Counted from the first letter of the stretch, positions 27,154 to 36,101 are shown. The stretch is DNA of 64,000 bases from Arminella tubonensis (GCF_003240585.1 NZ_PCDP01000039.1:55118-119117); one strand, 5' to 3'. Notes: generated by a model not told the origin, from the letters alone. A program made the numbers and translations.

Positions 27154-27951
27154 TCAGTCTTCGGGATGCCCTGCCGCAGCAAACCCGCCGCCATGGTAGA
27201 GCACGGCGGGATCGCTGATCGTTTCCGGCTCGGCATTGGCCAGGATCTCCGCTCGCCACTGCGATGAACTGTCCTGCGGTGTCCAGCCGAGGAAGCCGGC
27301 ATTGCCGTTGTCCCACCACTGCTCATCATTGGCCGACGCACCGTAGACGATGGTGTGGCCAAGCCACTGGGCGTCGAACGCATGGCCACAGAGCGTTATG
27401 AGATCGCGAGCACTGAGCCAAGTCGCCAGCATCCGGCGATTGCGCGGCTTTGGAAAGCAGGAGCCGATGCGAACCGACAGGGTCTCCTGGCCGAACTTGT
27501 CGAAATACATGCTCGCGAGACCCTCCCCGAACACTTTGGAGACCCCGTAAAGCGAATCGGGTCGAGGCGGCACCTTGTTGTCGAGCCGCTCGTCGCGGCG
27601 ATAATAGCCTATCGCGTGATTGGAGCTTGCAAAGATGATGCGCGGCTTGCCATTGTGGCGGGCCGCTTCATAAAGATTGTACAGTCCAAGGATGTTTCCC
27701 TGCAGGATCATGTCGAACGGCTTCTCGGTGGAAACCCCGCCGAGATGGATGATGCCGTCCACGCCTTTCATCAGTGCATCCAGCCCGTCTCTATCGGTGA
27801 CGTCGCAGCGGACAAACCGCTCGTTCGGCCCCAGATCGTCGATGCCGACAATATCCGAGAGGATTACTGTCTCGGCGAGCTCCGATAGTAGTGGCCGCAA
27901 CGCAGTCCCGACGCCACCCGCGGCGCCCGTCATCAACAAGGTCTTCAGCAT
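27154..27951 (-). CDS. udh: NAD-dependent uronate dehydrogenase
   Basis: A 265-residue extended SDR matching the Agrobacterium uronate dehydrogenase: GAAGGVGTAL for NAD binding, GIIHLGGVSTEKPFDMILQGN, ASSNHAIGYY, the catalytic YGVSK, RIGSCFPKPRNRRML and GASANDEQWWDN. It oxidises D-galacturonate or D-glucuronate to the aldaro-1,5-lactone in the cytoplasm. Start choice: the ATG at 27951 has GAAAGG at proper spacing; ATGs at 27957 and 27969 (ATT/ATA region) are less good. It is divergent from the GntR gene and forms one pathway with kdgD and gci. Confidence 0.92.
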   Translation of the reverse strand: MLKTLLMTGAAGGVGTALRPLLSELAETVILSDIVGIDDLGPNERFVRCDVTDRDGLDALMKGVDGIIHLGGVSTEKPFDMILQGNILGLYNLYEAARHNGKPRIIFASSNHAIGYYRRDERLDNKVPPRPDSLYGVSKVFGEGLASMYFDKFGQETLSVRIGSCFPKPRNRRMLATWLSARDLITLCGHAFDAQWLGHTIVYGASANDEQWWDNGNAGFLGWTPQDSSSQWRAEILANAEPETISDPAVLYHGGGFAAAGHPED

Positions 27952-27981
27952 CGACATCCTTTCAATCAATTCTCGGCCATG

Positions 27982-27998
27982 AGCTTATAATATAAGCT
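27982..27998. promoter_or_regulatory. 17-bp perfect palindrome in the udh/gntR divergent region
   Basis: AGCTTATAATATAAGCT is a perfect 8-1-8 palindrome containing -10-like TATAAT. It lies 30 bp before udh and 53 bp before the GntR gene. It may be an operator for the regulator or a core promoter; a CATCATATAT element at 28008-28017 is next to it. Confidence 0.5.
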
Positions 27999-28051
27999 TT
28001 TGTTCGTCATCATATATCTGTAGAGTAGTCGATATCAAAACGGAGACTGAT

Positions 28052-28792
28052 ATGACGCAGCAGAGCGAAGCCGGAATCAAGGCGCCCGCCAGCCGGCGCA
28101 ATCTGGTCGATGTCGTCGGCGGTCGGCTGCGGCAGGATATCATCAATGGCCTACTCAAGCCGGGAGAAAAACTACCGAGCGAAAGCGGGTTGACCGAGCA
28201 ATTCAAGGTCAGCCGCACGGTCATCCGCGAAGCGATCGCCTCCATGCGGGCCGACGGATTGCTCGATGTCAGACACGGCATTGGCGTCTTTGTCGGCAAT
28301 ATCAAGGCGCATCCACTGCAGGGCTTGCTGGATACCGATGCCGGTCGGGTTTCGTCGATCATCGAGATGCTCGAGCTGCGCGCCGCGGTCGAAACGGAGG
28401 CTGCAGGCCTTGCCGCGCTGCGTCGCTCGCCTGCACAGGAGCAGGTGATCATCGAGAGGTTCGAGGAGATCGGCCGCGCCCTCGTCGAAGGCCTGGCAAC
28501 GTCTGAAGCTGATTTCCGCTTTCATGTCGCGATCGCCGACGCCACAAATAATCCTCGTTTTCGCGAATTCCTGGAGCTGACGGGCCAGCAGATGATCCCG
28601 CGCTCGACGCTCCAGCAGGGCGGCAGGGAAGCGCCGGCGGATTATTTGGCACAAATCCAGAGCGAGCATCACCATATTGCCGATGCCATTTCCGAGCGGG
28701 ACGAAAATGGCGCCCGGGAAGCGATGCGGCTGCATCTGAAAGGAAGCCAGCAGCGCTACCGCAGTCTCATCAGAAAGGCGTCGCCAATATAA
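28052..28792 (+). CDS. GntR-family (FadR/FCD subgroup) transcriptional regulator
   Basis: A 246-residue repressor-type protein. The N-terminal winged helix spans residues ~15-85 (LRQDIINGLLKPGEKLPSESGLTEQFKVSRTVIREAIASMRADGLLDVRHGIGVFV); the C-terminal FCD domain (~100-240) has metal-type histidines (ADFRFHVAIADATNN, HHHIADAI). It sits between udh and kdgD-gci and most probably represses all three, with a uronate, aldarate or lactone as inducer. Candidate operators flank it on both sides. Confidence 0.88.
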   Translation: MTQQSEAGIKAPASRRNLVDVVGGRLRQDIINGLLKPGEKLPSESGLTEQFKVSRTVIREAIASMRADGLLDVRHGIGVFVGNIKAHPLQGLLDTDAGRVSSIIEMLELRAAVETEAAGLAALRRSPAQEQVIIERFEEIGRALVEGLATSEADFRFHVAIADATNNPRFREFLELTGQQMIPRSTLQQGGREAPADYLAQIQSEHHHIADAISERDENGAREAMRLHLKGSQQRYRSLIRKASPI

Positions 28793-28793
28793 G

Positions 28794-28836
28794 TCATATG
28801 ATGAGTTATTGACACATATCATATGAGAGCTATGAT
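28794..28836 (+). promoter_or_regulatory. Promoter of kdgD-gci with paired TCATATGA operators
   Basis: A near-consensus sigma-70 promoter: TTGACA (28809-28814), 16-bp spacer, TATGAT (28831-28836). The palindrome TCATATGA occurs at 28794-28801, just before the -35, and again at 28819-28826 within the spacer, centres 25 bp apart. A repressor bound there would block RNA polymerase. The adjacent GntR protein is the obvious candidate. Confidence 0.7.
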
Positions 28837-28869
28837 AGCGGAAATTGGCTCGAGCATTCGGAGTAAGTC

Positions 28870-29778
28870 GTGACCCTGGACCCACTGGCATTGAAAGCGG
28901 CGCTCGGCGCCGGCCTCCTCTCCTTCCCCGTTACGCCTTTCGGCAAGGATGGCAATTTCAATCGTGCCGCCTACGCCGATCACGTCGGCTGGTTGGCAGG
29001 TTTCAAGGCCAGCGTTCTCTTTGCCGCGGGCGGCACGGGCGAGTTCTTTTCGCTGGCGCCGGAGGAAATTCCAGCGATCGTCAGCGCAGCAAAGGCTGCT
29101 GCACGCGATACGCCCATCGTTGCAGGCTGCGGCTATGGCACACGGATTGCCGTGCAGATTGCCCAATCGGCCGAAAAGGCCGGGGCGGACGGCATCCTCT
29201 TGCTGCCGCACTATCTCATCGACGCACCGCAGGCCGGTCTGTTCCAGCATATCAAGGAGGTCTGCGATTCAGTCTCGATTGGCGTCATGGTCTACAACAG
29301 AGACAATTCGATCCTGACGGCGGAAACCCTTGAAAGGCTTTGCGAGGCCTGTCCGAACCTCGTCGGTTTCAAGGATGGCTCCGGCGACATCGGACTGGTT
29401 CGCAAGATCACCGCGACGATGGGCGACCGCCTGACCTATCTCGGCGGCATGCCGACCGCTGAATTGTTCGCGGATGCCTATCTCGGTGCCGGCGTGACGA
29501 CCTATTCTTCAGCCGTCTTTAATTTCGTGCCGGCTCTGGCGCAGAAATTCTACTCCGCCCTTCGAGCAGGAGAGACGGAGACCACCAACAAGATCCTCGT
29601 CGACTTCTTCTATCCATTCATGGAAATCCGCAATCGCCAGAAGGGCTACGCCGTGGCCGCGATCAAGGCGGGAGTGCGCCTGCTTGGCCACGATGTCGGG
29701 CCTGTTCGCCCGCCACTGACGGATCTCAATGAACAGGAGGTCGGCATGCTTGAAGACTTGATGAGGCCCTATCGCTGA
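28870..29778 (+). CDS. kdgD: 5-dehydro-4-deoxyglucarate dehydratase
   Basis: A 302-residue DapA/NAL-superfamily (beta/alpha)8 enzyme that dehydrates and decarboxylates 5-keto-4-deoxy-D-glucarate to 2-oxoglutarate semialdehyde. The Schiff-base lysine is Lys168 (GFKDGSGD), and FAAGGTGEFFSL near residue 50 and the YNRD tyrosine motif are as in KdgD. The start is GTG at 28870. The last base of its stop codon is the first base of the gci ATG (TGATG-type overlap at 29778). A dehydrogenase for the semialdehyde product is not in the window. Confidence 0.93.
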   Translation: MTLDPLALKAALGAGLLSFPVTPFGKDGNFNRAAYADHVGWLAGFKASVLFAAGGTGEFFSLAPEEIPAIVSAAKAAARDTPIVAGCGYGTRIAVQIAQSAEKAGADGILLLPHYLIDAPQAGLFQHIKEVCDSVSIGVMVYNRDNSILTAETLERLCEACPNLVGFKDGSGDIGLVRKITATMGDRLTYLGGMPTAELFADAYLGAGVTTYSSAVFNFVPALAQKFYSALRAGETETTNKILVDFFYPFMEIRNRQKGYAVAAIKAGVRLLGHDVGPVRPPLTDLNEQEVGMLEDLMRPYR

Positions 29779-30911
29779 TGAAGATTGCTGCCGTCCATAC
29801 GCATCTGCTGGACCACAAGCTCGACCATGCATTCGAAAGCGCGTCGATGCGCTTCGATCGCCGCCAGCATTGCCTCGTCGAGATCGTCTGCGACGATGGT
29901 ACGATCGGCTGGGGCGAGGCACTGGGACCGGCCGCACCCAATGCGGCCGTGATCAAGGCCTACGCGCCTCGCCTCCTCGGACGCGACCCGCTTGATATCG
30001 AGGTCTTGTGGCTTGAACTCTACAACCTGCTGCGCGATCAGGGTCAGCGCGGCCTGGCGGTAACGGCGCTGAGCGGCATCGATATCGCGCTCTGGGACAT
30101 CAAGGGCAAGCACTACGAAACATCGATCTCTCGTCTCCTCGGCGGTCGCTTCCGCGAAGATGTCAAGGCCTACGCCACCGGCTCGTTCCGCAAGGATGGT
30201 GTCGACGCGGTATCCGATGTCGCCGCCGAGACCGCCGCTTACGCCGCGCAAGGATTTCACGCGGTCAAGATCAAGATCGGTTTCGACGTCGATCAGGATA
30301 TCGCCGTTATCCGCGCCGTGCGTCAGGCGATCGGCCCGGATGTCGGATTGATGATCGATGCCAACCATGGCTATGACGTTCTTGAAGCGTGCGCGGTCGG
30401 CAAGGCCGTGGCCGATCTCGACATAGGATGGTTCGAGGAGCCGGTCATTCCAGAGCAGTTGGGAGCCTACCGCGCTGTTCGGCAGGGCCAACCGATCCCA
30501 GTCGCCGGCGGTGAAACCTGGCATGGCCGTTTTGGCATGCGCGAGCCGCTGGAAACGCGCGCCGTCGATATCCTCCAGCCCGACATTTGCGGCTCCGGCG
30601 GCTTCAGCGAGATGCGGCGGATCGCCGACATGGCAGCCCTTCACGGCGTCCGCCTCGTGCCACATGTCTGGGGCACCGGGGTCGCCATTGCCGCCGGGCT
30701 GCAGTTCATCGCCTCCCTGCCCCCAGATCCCCCGCGCCGCAACGGCCGGCCGCCAATCCTTGAATTCGACCGGACAGTCAATCCGTTCCGGCAGGCAGTC
30801 CTGACAACGCCGCTGGATCATGCAGGCGGTATCGTCACCATTCCCGATGGCCCGGGGCTCGGGATAGAGATCAACCGCGATACGCTCGAGCGGTACAAAT
30901 TGAGGGATTGA
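29778..30911 (+). CDS. gci: D-galactarolactone cycloisomerase (enolase superfamily)
   Basis: A 377-residue muconate-lactonising-enzyme-type protein, nearly the length of Agrobacterium Gci. Catalytic features are in place: Lys166 in KIKIGF, metal ligands in DANHGY, WFEEPV and GGETWH, and His296 in HVWGTG. It opens the aldaro-1,4-lactone (formed from the udh product) to 3-deoxy-2-keto-hexarate, the substrate of KdgD. It is translationally coupled to kdgD. The broken enolase-superfamily gene near 3.4-4.0 kb is a different subgroup. Confidence 0.93.
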   Translation: MKIAAVHTHLLDHKLDHAFESASMRFDRRQHCLVEIVCDDGTIGWGEALGPAAPNAAVIKAYAPRLLGRDPLDIEVLWLELYNLLRDQGQRGLAVTALSGIDIALWDIKGKHYETSISRLLGGRFREDVKAYATGSFRKDGVDAVSDVAAETAAYAAQGFHAVKIKIGFDVDQDIAVIRAVRQAIGPDVGLMIDANHGYDVLEACAVGKAVADLDIGWFEEPVIPEQLGAYRAVRQGQPIPVAGGETWHGRFGMREPLETRAVDILQPDICGSGGFSEMRRIADMAALHGVRLVPHVWGTGVAIAAGLQFIASLPPDPPRRNGRPPILEFDRTVNPFRQAVLTTPLDHAGGIVTIPDGPGLGIEINRDTLERYKLRD

Positions 30912-30918
30912 TCCAGCC

Positions 30919-30934
30919 ATCGCCCGCCGGCGAT
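30919..30934. terminator. Hairpin between gci and the convergent EEP gene
   Basis: ATCGCC (30919-30924), loop CGCC, GGCGAT (30929-30934), followed by TTTCGG. It sits in the 29-bp gap between convergent genes and may terminate both transcripts. The stem is short. Confidence 0.4.
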
Positions 30935-30940
30935 TTCGGC

Positions 30941-31795
30941 CTAGGATAGGCCGCCGACGGATTTCGGCTCGGGGGTGGCATCGGTTCGAGCGAGATCGAG
31001 GCTCAACGTCGCCTTGATCGGCAGATGGTCCGATGCGATGCGGGCGAGCGCCGACGCGTGCGCCTCCACCTTCGAAATCAAGCCACTGCGATTTGCGAAA
31101 ATCCGGTCGAGCGCCAGCACAGGCAGGCCGGCAGGAAAACTCGGTACCGCAGCCGGCAATGGGCCGAAGGCGGATTGAAACGTGCTGAGCGACGAGCGAT
31201 CTCCCAACCGCCATTCGTTGAGATCGCCGAGCAGGATCGTCGGCGTCTCGTCATCACCGGTCATCAGCTCGACGATCATCCGCGCCTGTTGCGCACGGGA
31301 GCGGCGCAGCAGACCGAGATGCGCGGCAATAATCCGCAGCACGCCACCGTGTGCAAGCTCGATTTCGGCAATCAGCGCCCCGCGAGGCTCGAGCCCTGGC
31401 AGACTGATCTGGTGAACGTCGCGCAGCTTTCCTCGCTTGAAAAGCACCACGTTCCCATGCCAGCCATGGGCCTTGGCAGCCCCCGAAACCGGGACCGGAA
31501 CGAGACCGGTTTCCCGCTCCAGCCGGTGCAGGTCGAGCAGGCCGGTGCGCTCGCCGAAGCGGCTGTCGGCTTCCTGCAGCGCCATCACGTCGGCATCGAT
31601 CTCATGGATTACCCGACTTATCCGCTCCGGATCGAAGCGACCGTCGGAACCGACGCATTTGTGGACATTATAGGAGGCGATCAGCGTTCCCGACGGCCGC
31701 ATGTGGCCGCCAACGACATTCGCCGCCGCGTGCTTCTTCCTGTTCCTGATGGAATCGAAGATGCTTGCGCGCAGGCTTACGTTCTTTTTGTGCAT
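30941..31795 (-). CDS. Endonuclease/exonuclease/phosphatase family protein
   Basis: A 284-residue DNase I-like fold protein. Motifs of the family are visible: ASYNVHKCVG, ALQEAD, the HGWHGNVVLF segment, LLGDLNEW and the catalytic SDHLPIKATL. Such proteins hydrolyse phosphodiesters in nucleic acids or lipids. The start may be later, at 31702 (MRPSGTLIASYNVHK), because the first 31 residues are basic and not family-like. It lies 107 bp downstream of the cardiolipin synthase gene on the same strand, an arrangement in which an EEP protein accompanies a PLD-type synthase in several proteobacteria. Confidence 0.82.
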   Translation of the reverse strand: MHKKNVSLRASIFDSIRNRKKHAAANVVGGHMRPSGTLIASYNVHKCVGSDGRFDPERISRVIHEIDADVMALQEADSRFGERTGLLDLHRLERETGLVPVPVSGAAKAHGWHGNVVLFKRGKLRDVHQISLPGLEPRGALIAEIELAHGGVLRIIAAHLGLLRRSRAQQARMIVELMTGDDETPTILLGDLNEWRLGDRSSLSTFQSAFGPLPAAVPSFPAGLPVLALDRIFANRSGLISKVEAHASALARIASDHLPIKATLSLDLARTDATPEPKSVGGLS

Positions 31796-31902
31796 CTAGT
31801 CGCCGACCGTTTCGTTGTCGAAGCATCCAAGGATTTCCTTGAGCAAGTATAGGGGCCATTGCAGAACTTGCCATTGGAAAAGCCGTTGTCACGGCGCCCA
31901 GA

Positions 31903-33366
31903 TCAGAGATAAGGCGATCCCAGCCAAAGGATTTTCTCAAGTAGGCGAACGGCGAAAGGCCGCGATCTGAGCGCATGAAGCTCAACCTGCCTGGCGCTCT
32001 TGAGAATATCCGCGATATGCGCGTCGATTCGCCCCGCAAAACCCCTGTCGATAACCTCGAGGTCGACTTCGAAGTTCAGCCGCAACGAGCGAGGATCGAG
32101 GTTGGATGATCCGACATATGCCCAGACCCCGTCGATCGCCAATAGCTTCGAGTGATTGAAAGGGCCTTCGGCGCGCCAGATACGGCAGTAGTTCTTGAGC
32201 ATCTGGTCGAACTGCGCCGTCATCGCGTGGTCTACCAGCTTCAGATTGTTGGCTGCGGGAACGACGATATCAACCTCGACACCGCGCCGCGCCGCCGTGA
32301 CCAGAGCGCTGATCAGTTCGCGATCAGGCAGGAAATAGGGAGACATAATGCTGATCGAGGTGCGCGCGACGGAAAATGCCCCTATCAGCATCTTGTGATT
32401 GGTCTCGACGCTCCTGTCCGGTCCCGATGAAACGACGCGCATGAAGACCGGAGTGCCCGGCTCGTTTGACGGCGTCGCGATCCGCCAGTGGTCGCCTCGC
32501 AGGGCCTCTCGGGTGGCAAAGCGCCAATCTTCAGCGGCGGTGTGAAAGAGATCGGCCACAACAGGACCGGTCACGCAGAAATGCATGTCGCGCGCATGAT
32601 TCGGACCCGCAAATTCCGTCGTAAACGCCTGTCGTATATTCATGCCGCCGGTCAAGGCGATGCGGCCGTCGACGATCAGTATCTTCCTGTGGGTCCTGAG
32701 GTTGGCATAGGGCAGACGCAGCCCCATGATGACGTTGCCGTTAAACACATCAACCTGAACGCCACCGTCGTGCAAGTATCCCATGATGCTGGGCACCGAG
32801 TAGCGGGCACCGACGGCGTCGATCAGAACACGGACGCTGATGTCGCGCTTGACCGCCGCGATGAGGGCATCAGCAATGCGCAGGCCAACCGGATCACGAT
32901 CGAATATATAGGTCTCGAGCAGGATGCTGCGCTCGGCGCCATCGATAGCAGCCCTCATCGCGGCATAGGCTTCGTCGCCGCTGTCGAGCATCTCGATCGT
33001 ATTGCCGGTCATCAGCGGACGACGCGCGACGCGGTCGCCGAGCGTCTTCATCGACTCGAAACGCCCGCCGAAGAGCTTGGCGACCGCGTCGCCGTTGGCA
33101 TCGAAACTCGCCAGCTCTCCGAGTGCATCCACTTGAAACAGCATTCTGCGTTGCGAACTCAATGTTGCGCGGCGAATGCGATTGATGCCTGCAATTGCAT
33201 ATAGCAGCGCACCGACGATCGGCGATAGCAAAATGACTGCAACCCAACCCGTTGCCGCCCGGACTTCTTCCTTGGTCATGGCGGCATGAACAGCCGCCGC
33301 AGCCCCCATGGTGATGGACAGAAGCAACAGGATATGGGGCCAATAGGTGAAAATCAGACTGAACAT
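31903..33366 (-). CDS. cls: Cardiolipin synthase, phospholipase D type
   Basis: A 487-residue membrane enzyme with two N-terminal helices and two HKD motifs (THRKILIVDGRIALTGGMN; NHSKLLAIDGVWAYVGSSNLDPRS). It joins two phosphatidylglycerols to cardiolipin at the inner membrane. Length and order match ClsA-type synthases. It follows treZ after 42 bp on the same strand and may be part of the same stress-controlled transcript. Confidence 0.9.
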   Translation of the reverse strand: MFSLIFTYWPHILLLLSITMGAAAAVHAAMTKEEVRAATGWVAVILLSPIVGALLYAIAGINRIRRATLSSQRRMLFQVDALGELASFDANGDAVAKLFGGRFESMKTLGDRVARRPLMTGNTIEMLDSGDEAYAAMRAAIDGAERSILLETYIFDRDPVGLRIADALIAAVKRDISVRVLIDAVGARYSVPSIMGYLHDGGVQVDVFNGNVIMGLRLPYANLRTHRKILIVDGRIALTGGMNIRQAFTTEFAGPNHARDMHFCVTGPVVADLFHTAAEDWRFATREALRGDHWRIATPSNEPGTPVFMRVVSSGPDRSVETNHKMLIGAFSVARTSISIMSPYFLPDRELISALVTAARRGVEVDIVVPAANNLKLVDHAMTAQFDQMLKNYCRIWRAEGPFNHSKLLAIDGVWAYVGSSNLDPRSLRLNFEVDLEVIDRGFAGRIDAHIADILKSARQVELHALRSRPFAVRLLEKILWLGSPYL

Positions 33367-33408
33367 GCGCGCAATATAACTTTGCCCGCAATCCGCGCAA
33401 TGCGCTCG

Positions 33409-35250
33409 CTACGAAGATCTTTCCGTCGCGCGATGAACGCAAAGGAGGACCGAATGCGCCGCCAGTCTGTTCGACCCGATATCGTCCGACGTCTCCAACA
33501 AGAATACCGGATTGCCCGTCCAGGCCGGCACGACTTTCGGTTCCGTTGAAAGATTGGCCCGCAACTCGACTATTTCATCGCCGAACGTCCATGAGACCGC
33601 CACCACATCCTCCACCGTCGACAAGGTCGTGGCACGCACGTCCTTTGTATGGGCAAGGAGCGGCACGAGATATTCGCGGCGTATCTCCAGAAGCTCGCTG
33701 ATGAAGCTGAGCCAACTGCGACCATGCTCGCTGTCCCTTGTCCCCCACTGAAGCTTCGACCCATCAAAGGTATTCCTTGCGTTCGGGTCCGGGAGGTCGG
33801 CAATCGACCTCCCCTTCTTCAAGCCGCCAAATCCCTCAGCCTCCTTGATCCGTCCCTTGCGGACGATCTCGCCGAGTTCGCCGGTATAGTCGCAGAAAAA
33901 ATAAAACGGCTGTGTCTCGCCGAACTCCTCGCCCATGAAAAGGAACGGAATCTGCGGCGATAGCAGCATGATCGCAGTAAGCGCCTTCACCATGCTCTCG
34001 TCGGCCAGGCTGAGTAGCCGCTCGCCAAAGGCGCGGTTGCCGATCTGGTCGTGGTTCTGAAGGAAATCGATAAAGGAACTCGGAGGCAAAGAGGTGTCGC
34101 TCCTAGCATCCGTCGCCTTCATGTCACTCGACATATCGCGGTTGGTGTAGATGAATCCGTCGCACAATGCCTTCGCCAGCTTGGCCGATAGATTGGTTGA
34201 AAAATCCTTGTAGTGTCCAACCTTTTCGCCGGTCGCAATCACGTGGGCGACGTGGTGGAAGTCATCGTTCCACTCCGCGGTGTAGCCCCTGACCTCTCCG
34301 TTGGCATTGCGCTTCAACAGGTCCACATAGTTGCGTTGGTCCTCCACCACCAGATGCACTTGCCTGTCGGCGAAGACGCTGCGCACGGTCTCGGCGATCT
34401 CCGTCAGAACGTGCTTGGGCGATGCGTCGTGGATCTGCTCCACCGCATCGAGCCTCAACCCATCCAGTCGAAATTCACCGATCCAATAGAGGGCGTTATC
34501 TATGAAATAGCGACGGACGGCTTCCTGCCCGAAGTCGATCGCCGCACCCCAGGGCGTCTGCCGGTCAGCACGAAAGAAGCTTGGTGCGTAGCGATGAAGA
34601 TAATTTCCCTCGGGGCCGAAGTGGTTGTAGACAACGTCCAGAAGCACCATCATCCCAAGCGCATGCGCCGCATCGATGAATGCCTTCATATCCTCAGGCG
34701 TTCCATAGGCCGAATGGGGCGCGTAATGAAGCACGCCGTCATAGCCCCACCCACGTTCGCCGGAAAAATGCGCGACTGGCATGACCTCAAGCACCGTTAT
34801 GCCGATCTCGGCCAAAAGCGTGAGCTTGTCGATGGCTGCCTGAAACGTCCCCTCCCGTGTGAAAGTTCCGATATGCAGTTCATAGATGACGGCCTCCTCC
34901 CAAGGCCGCCCGCGCCAGTCGTGCTGCCTCCAACGATAGCTGTTCGGCCCGGCAACACGGGACGGCCCGTGGACGTCTTTTGATTGGGCGCGCGAAGCGG
35001 GATCCGGAATAGCCAGCCCGTCTGAAAGCACGAACAGATAGTCCTCACCGATTGCATCGGTCGATATCCACAGCTCGAACCACCCGTCCGCGCGGGCGGC
35101 CATCGGATGATCAGCTCCGGCCAGCCGCAGCTTTACGGCGTCCTCGTCCGGCGCCCATAGGCGAAATACAGTTCCCTCGCCGCCGACGTGGGCGCCCCAG
35201 CTTGGCTGAACCGCCTGATTATGCTTGGCTTTCGACAATTGGTCCGTCAT
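33409..35250 (-). CDS. treZ: Malto-oligosyltrehalose trehalohydrolase
   Basis: A 613-residue GH13 enzyme that releases trehalose from maltooligosyl trehalose. An N-terminal CBM48-like beta domain (VFRLWAPDEDAVKLRL) precedes the barrel; catalytic residues lie in FRLDGLRLDAVEQI (nucleophile Asp), HLVVEDQRNY (acid Glu) and FLQNHDQIGNRA. The partner treY is not in the window. A GGAAC-N17-GTT element ends 28 bp upstream of the start, so general stress control is likely, in keeping with trehalose as a desiccation and osmotic protectant. Confidence 0.94.
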   Translation of the reverse strand: MTDQLSKAKHNQAVQPSWGAHVGGEGTVFRLWAPDEDAVKLRLAGADHPMAARADGWFELWISTDAIGEDYLFVLSDGLAIPDPASRAQSKDVHGPSRVAGPNSYRWRQHDWRGRPWEEAVIYELHIGTFTREGTFQAAIDKLTLLAEIGITVLEVMPVAHFSGERGWGYDGVLHYAPHSAYGTPEDMKAFIDAAHALGMMVLLDVVYNHFGPEGNYLHRYAPSFFRADRQTPWGAAIDFGQEAVRRYFIDNALYWIGEFRLDGLRLDAVEQIHDASPKHVLTEIAETVRSVFADRQVHLVVEDQRNYVDLLKRNANGEVRGYTAEWNDDFHHVAHVIATGEKVGHYKDFSTNLSAKLAKALCDGFIYTNRDMSSDMKATDARSDTSLPPSSFIDFLQNHDQIGNRAFGERLLSLADESMVKALTAIMLLSPQIPFLFMGEEFGETQPFYFFCDYTGELGEIVRKGRIKEAEGFGGLKKGRSIADLPDPNARNTFDGSKLQWGTRDSEHGRSWLSFISELLEIRREYLVPLLAHTKDVRATTLSTVEDVVAVSWTFGDEIVELRANLSTEPKVVPAWTGNPVFLLETSDDIGSNRLAAHSVLLCVHRATERSS

Positions 35251-35277
35251 TGATCCCTGCCCTATTTGAACGGGGAG

Positions 35278-35302
35278 AACTTTCCGACGGTCGAATGGTT
35301 CC
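35278..35302 (-). promoter_or_regulatory. EcfG-type promoter upstream of treZ
   Basis: On the minus strand GGAAC (plus 35298-35302) and GTT (plus 35278-35280) are separated by 17 bp. This matches the GGAAC-N16-17-cGTT consensus of the alphaproteobacterial general-stress sigma factor EcfG (RpoE2/RpoE4). It lies just upstream of treZ. Confidence 0.65.
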
Positions 35303-35612
35303 TCGCGACGGCTAAAATGAAGTCATCGGAATATTCTGCGACGACGGCTGAAGGTAATGAGATTTTCAATTGAACGCCAGCCGATCTAAGGTCATACTCT
35401 GCCTCTGCCAGCTCGCGTCCAAAAATCACTCAACTACAGTCTAGGGCATTCGACCACGCGAGGGCTGAGCATACTGTCAATGAGCGTGTTGTTCTGTGAA
35501 ATATTGCCTTAAGTGATGAGAGCCCGATCTCTCGCCACGCTCCACGACACGCAAGCCCGCACCTCAGAACGGGTGTCTCTCAACGTCGAAATGCACAAGG
35601 TGCCGCAGGTTT
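35303..35612. other. Intergenic gap between divergent treZ and DUF2934 genes, no gene seen
   Basis: This stretch of about 310 bases lies between two oppositely oriented EcfG-type promoters. Frames across it are short and lack family likeness, and I see no tRNA, strong hairpin or repeat. Confidence 0.5.
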
Positions 35613-35637
35613 GGAACTTTCGATACCTTGCGAAGTT
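35613..35637 (+). promoter_or_regulatory. EcfG-type promoter upstream of the DUF2934 gene
   Basis: GGAAC (35613-35617), 17 bp, GTT (35635-35637), 33 bp before the start codon of the DUF2934 gene. Confidence 0.65.
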
Positions 35638-35670
35638 AGCGAATTCCAATGGTGCGAATGGAGATACGCG

Positions 35671-35937
35671 ATGACAGAATCCAGGGACGAATGGATCAAG
35701 AAACGTGCATATTCCCTTTGGGAAGAAGAAGGATATCCGACCGGCAAGGACGCTGCTCACTGGGAACAAGCGACCAAAGAGCGTAGCGAGATGGAAAAGA
35801 CTGCGCCCGACGGCCTCAAGGTCAAACCGAAGGCCAAGAGCGCGGCAGCTTCGAAAAAGTCGACCGCCAACGGGGCAATACCGCCAGCCGCAGTCGTCAA
35901 GCGTACTACGAAAAAGGCCGTTTCGGCCAAAGCTTAA
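35671..35937 (+). CDS. DUF2934 domain protein
   Basis: An 88-residue protein. Residues ~5-40 (DEWIKKRAYSLWEEEGYPTGKDAAHWEQATKE) match DUF2934, a small helical domain common in rhizobia; the tail is Lys/Ala/Pro-rich and probably disordered. The function of DUF2934 is unknown. The frame extends 20 codons upstream, but the ATG at 35671 has GGAG at good spacing and follows an EcfG-type promoter, so it is probably a general stress protein. Confidence 0.8.
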   Translation: MTESRDEWIKKRAYSLWEEEGYPTGKDAAHWEQATKERSEMEKTAPDGLKVKPKAKSAAASKKSTANGAIPPAAVVKRTTKKAVSAKA

Positions 35938-35981
35938 ATCCACGCATTTCGTTCGCCTTGGCAGCGGTTTGCTTATCGACC

Positions 35982-36008
35982 GGCCCGGTGCTTCTGCATC
36001 GGGCCTTT
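35982..36008 (+). terminator. Intrinsic terminator after the DUF2934 gene
   Basis: GGCCCGGTGC (35982-35991), loop TTCT, GCATCGGGCC (35996-36005) with one G-U pair, followed by TTT. It lies 45 bp after the stop codon. Confidence 0.7.
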
Positions 36009-36076
36009 GCAATTTCCGGCGGGCACCGAATCTCCACCGAAAACGCGCAAAATTAAGCAGCCACCCGCTTCGCGCC

Positions 36077-36101
36077 GGAACAACGTTCACACAAGCGTGT
36101 T
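36077..36101 (+). promoter_or_regulatory. EcfG-type promoter before two very small ORFs
   Basis: GGAAC (36077-36081), 17 bp, GTT (36099-36101). The next frames start at 36126 and 36215. Confidence 0.6.

Noticed and set aside
29769..31214. A 481-codon open frame opposite gci and the gap beyond
   Set aside because: It runs through gci, whose catalytic residues are all in the other strand, and crosses the terminator region.
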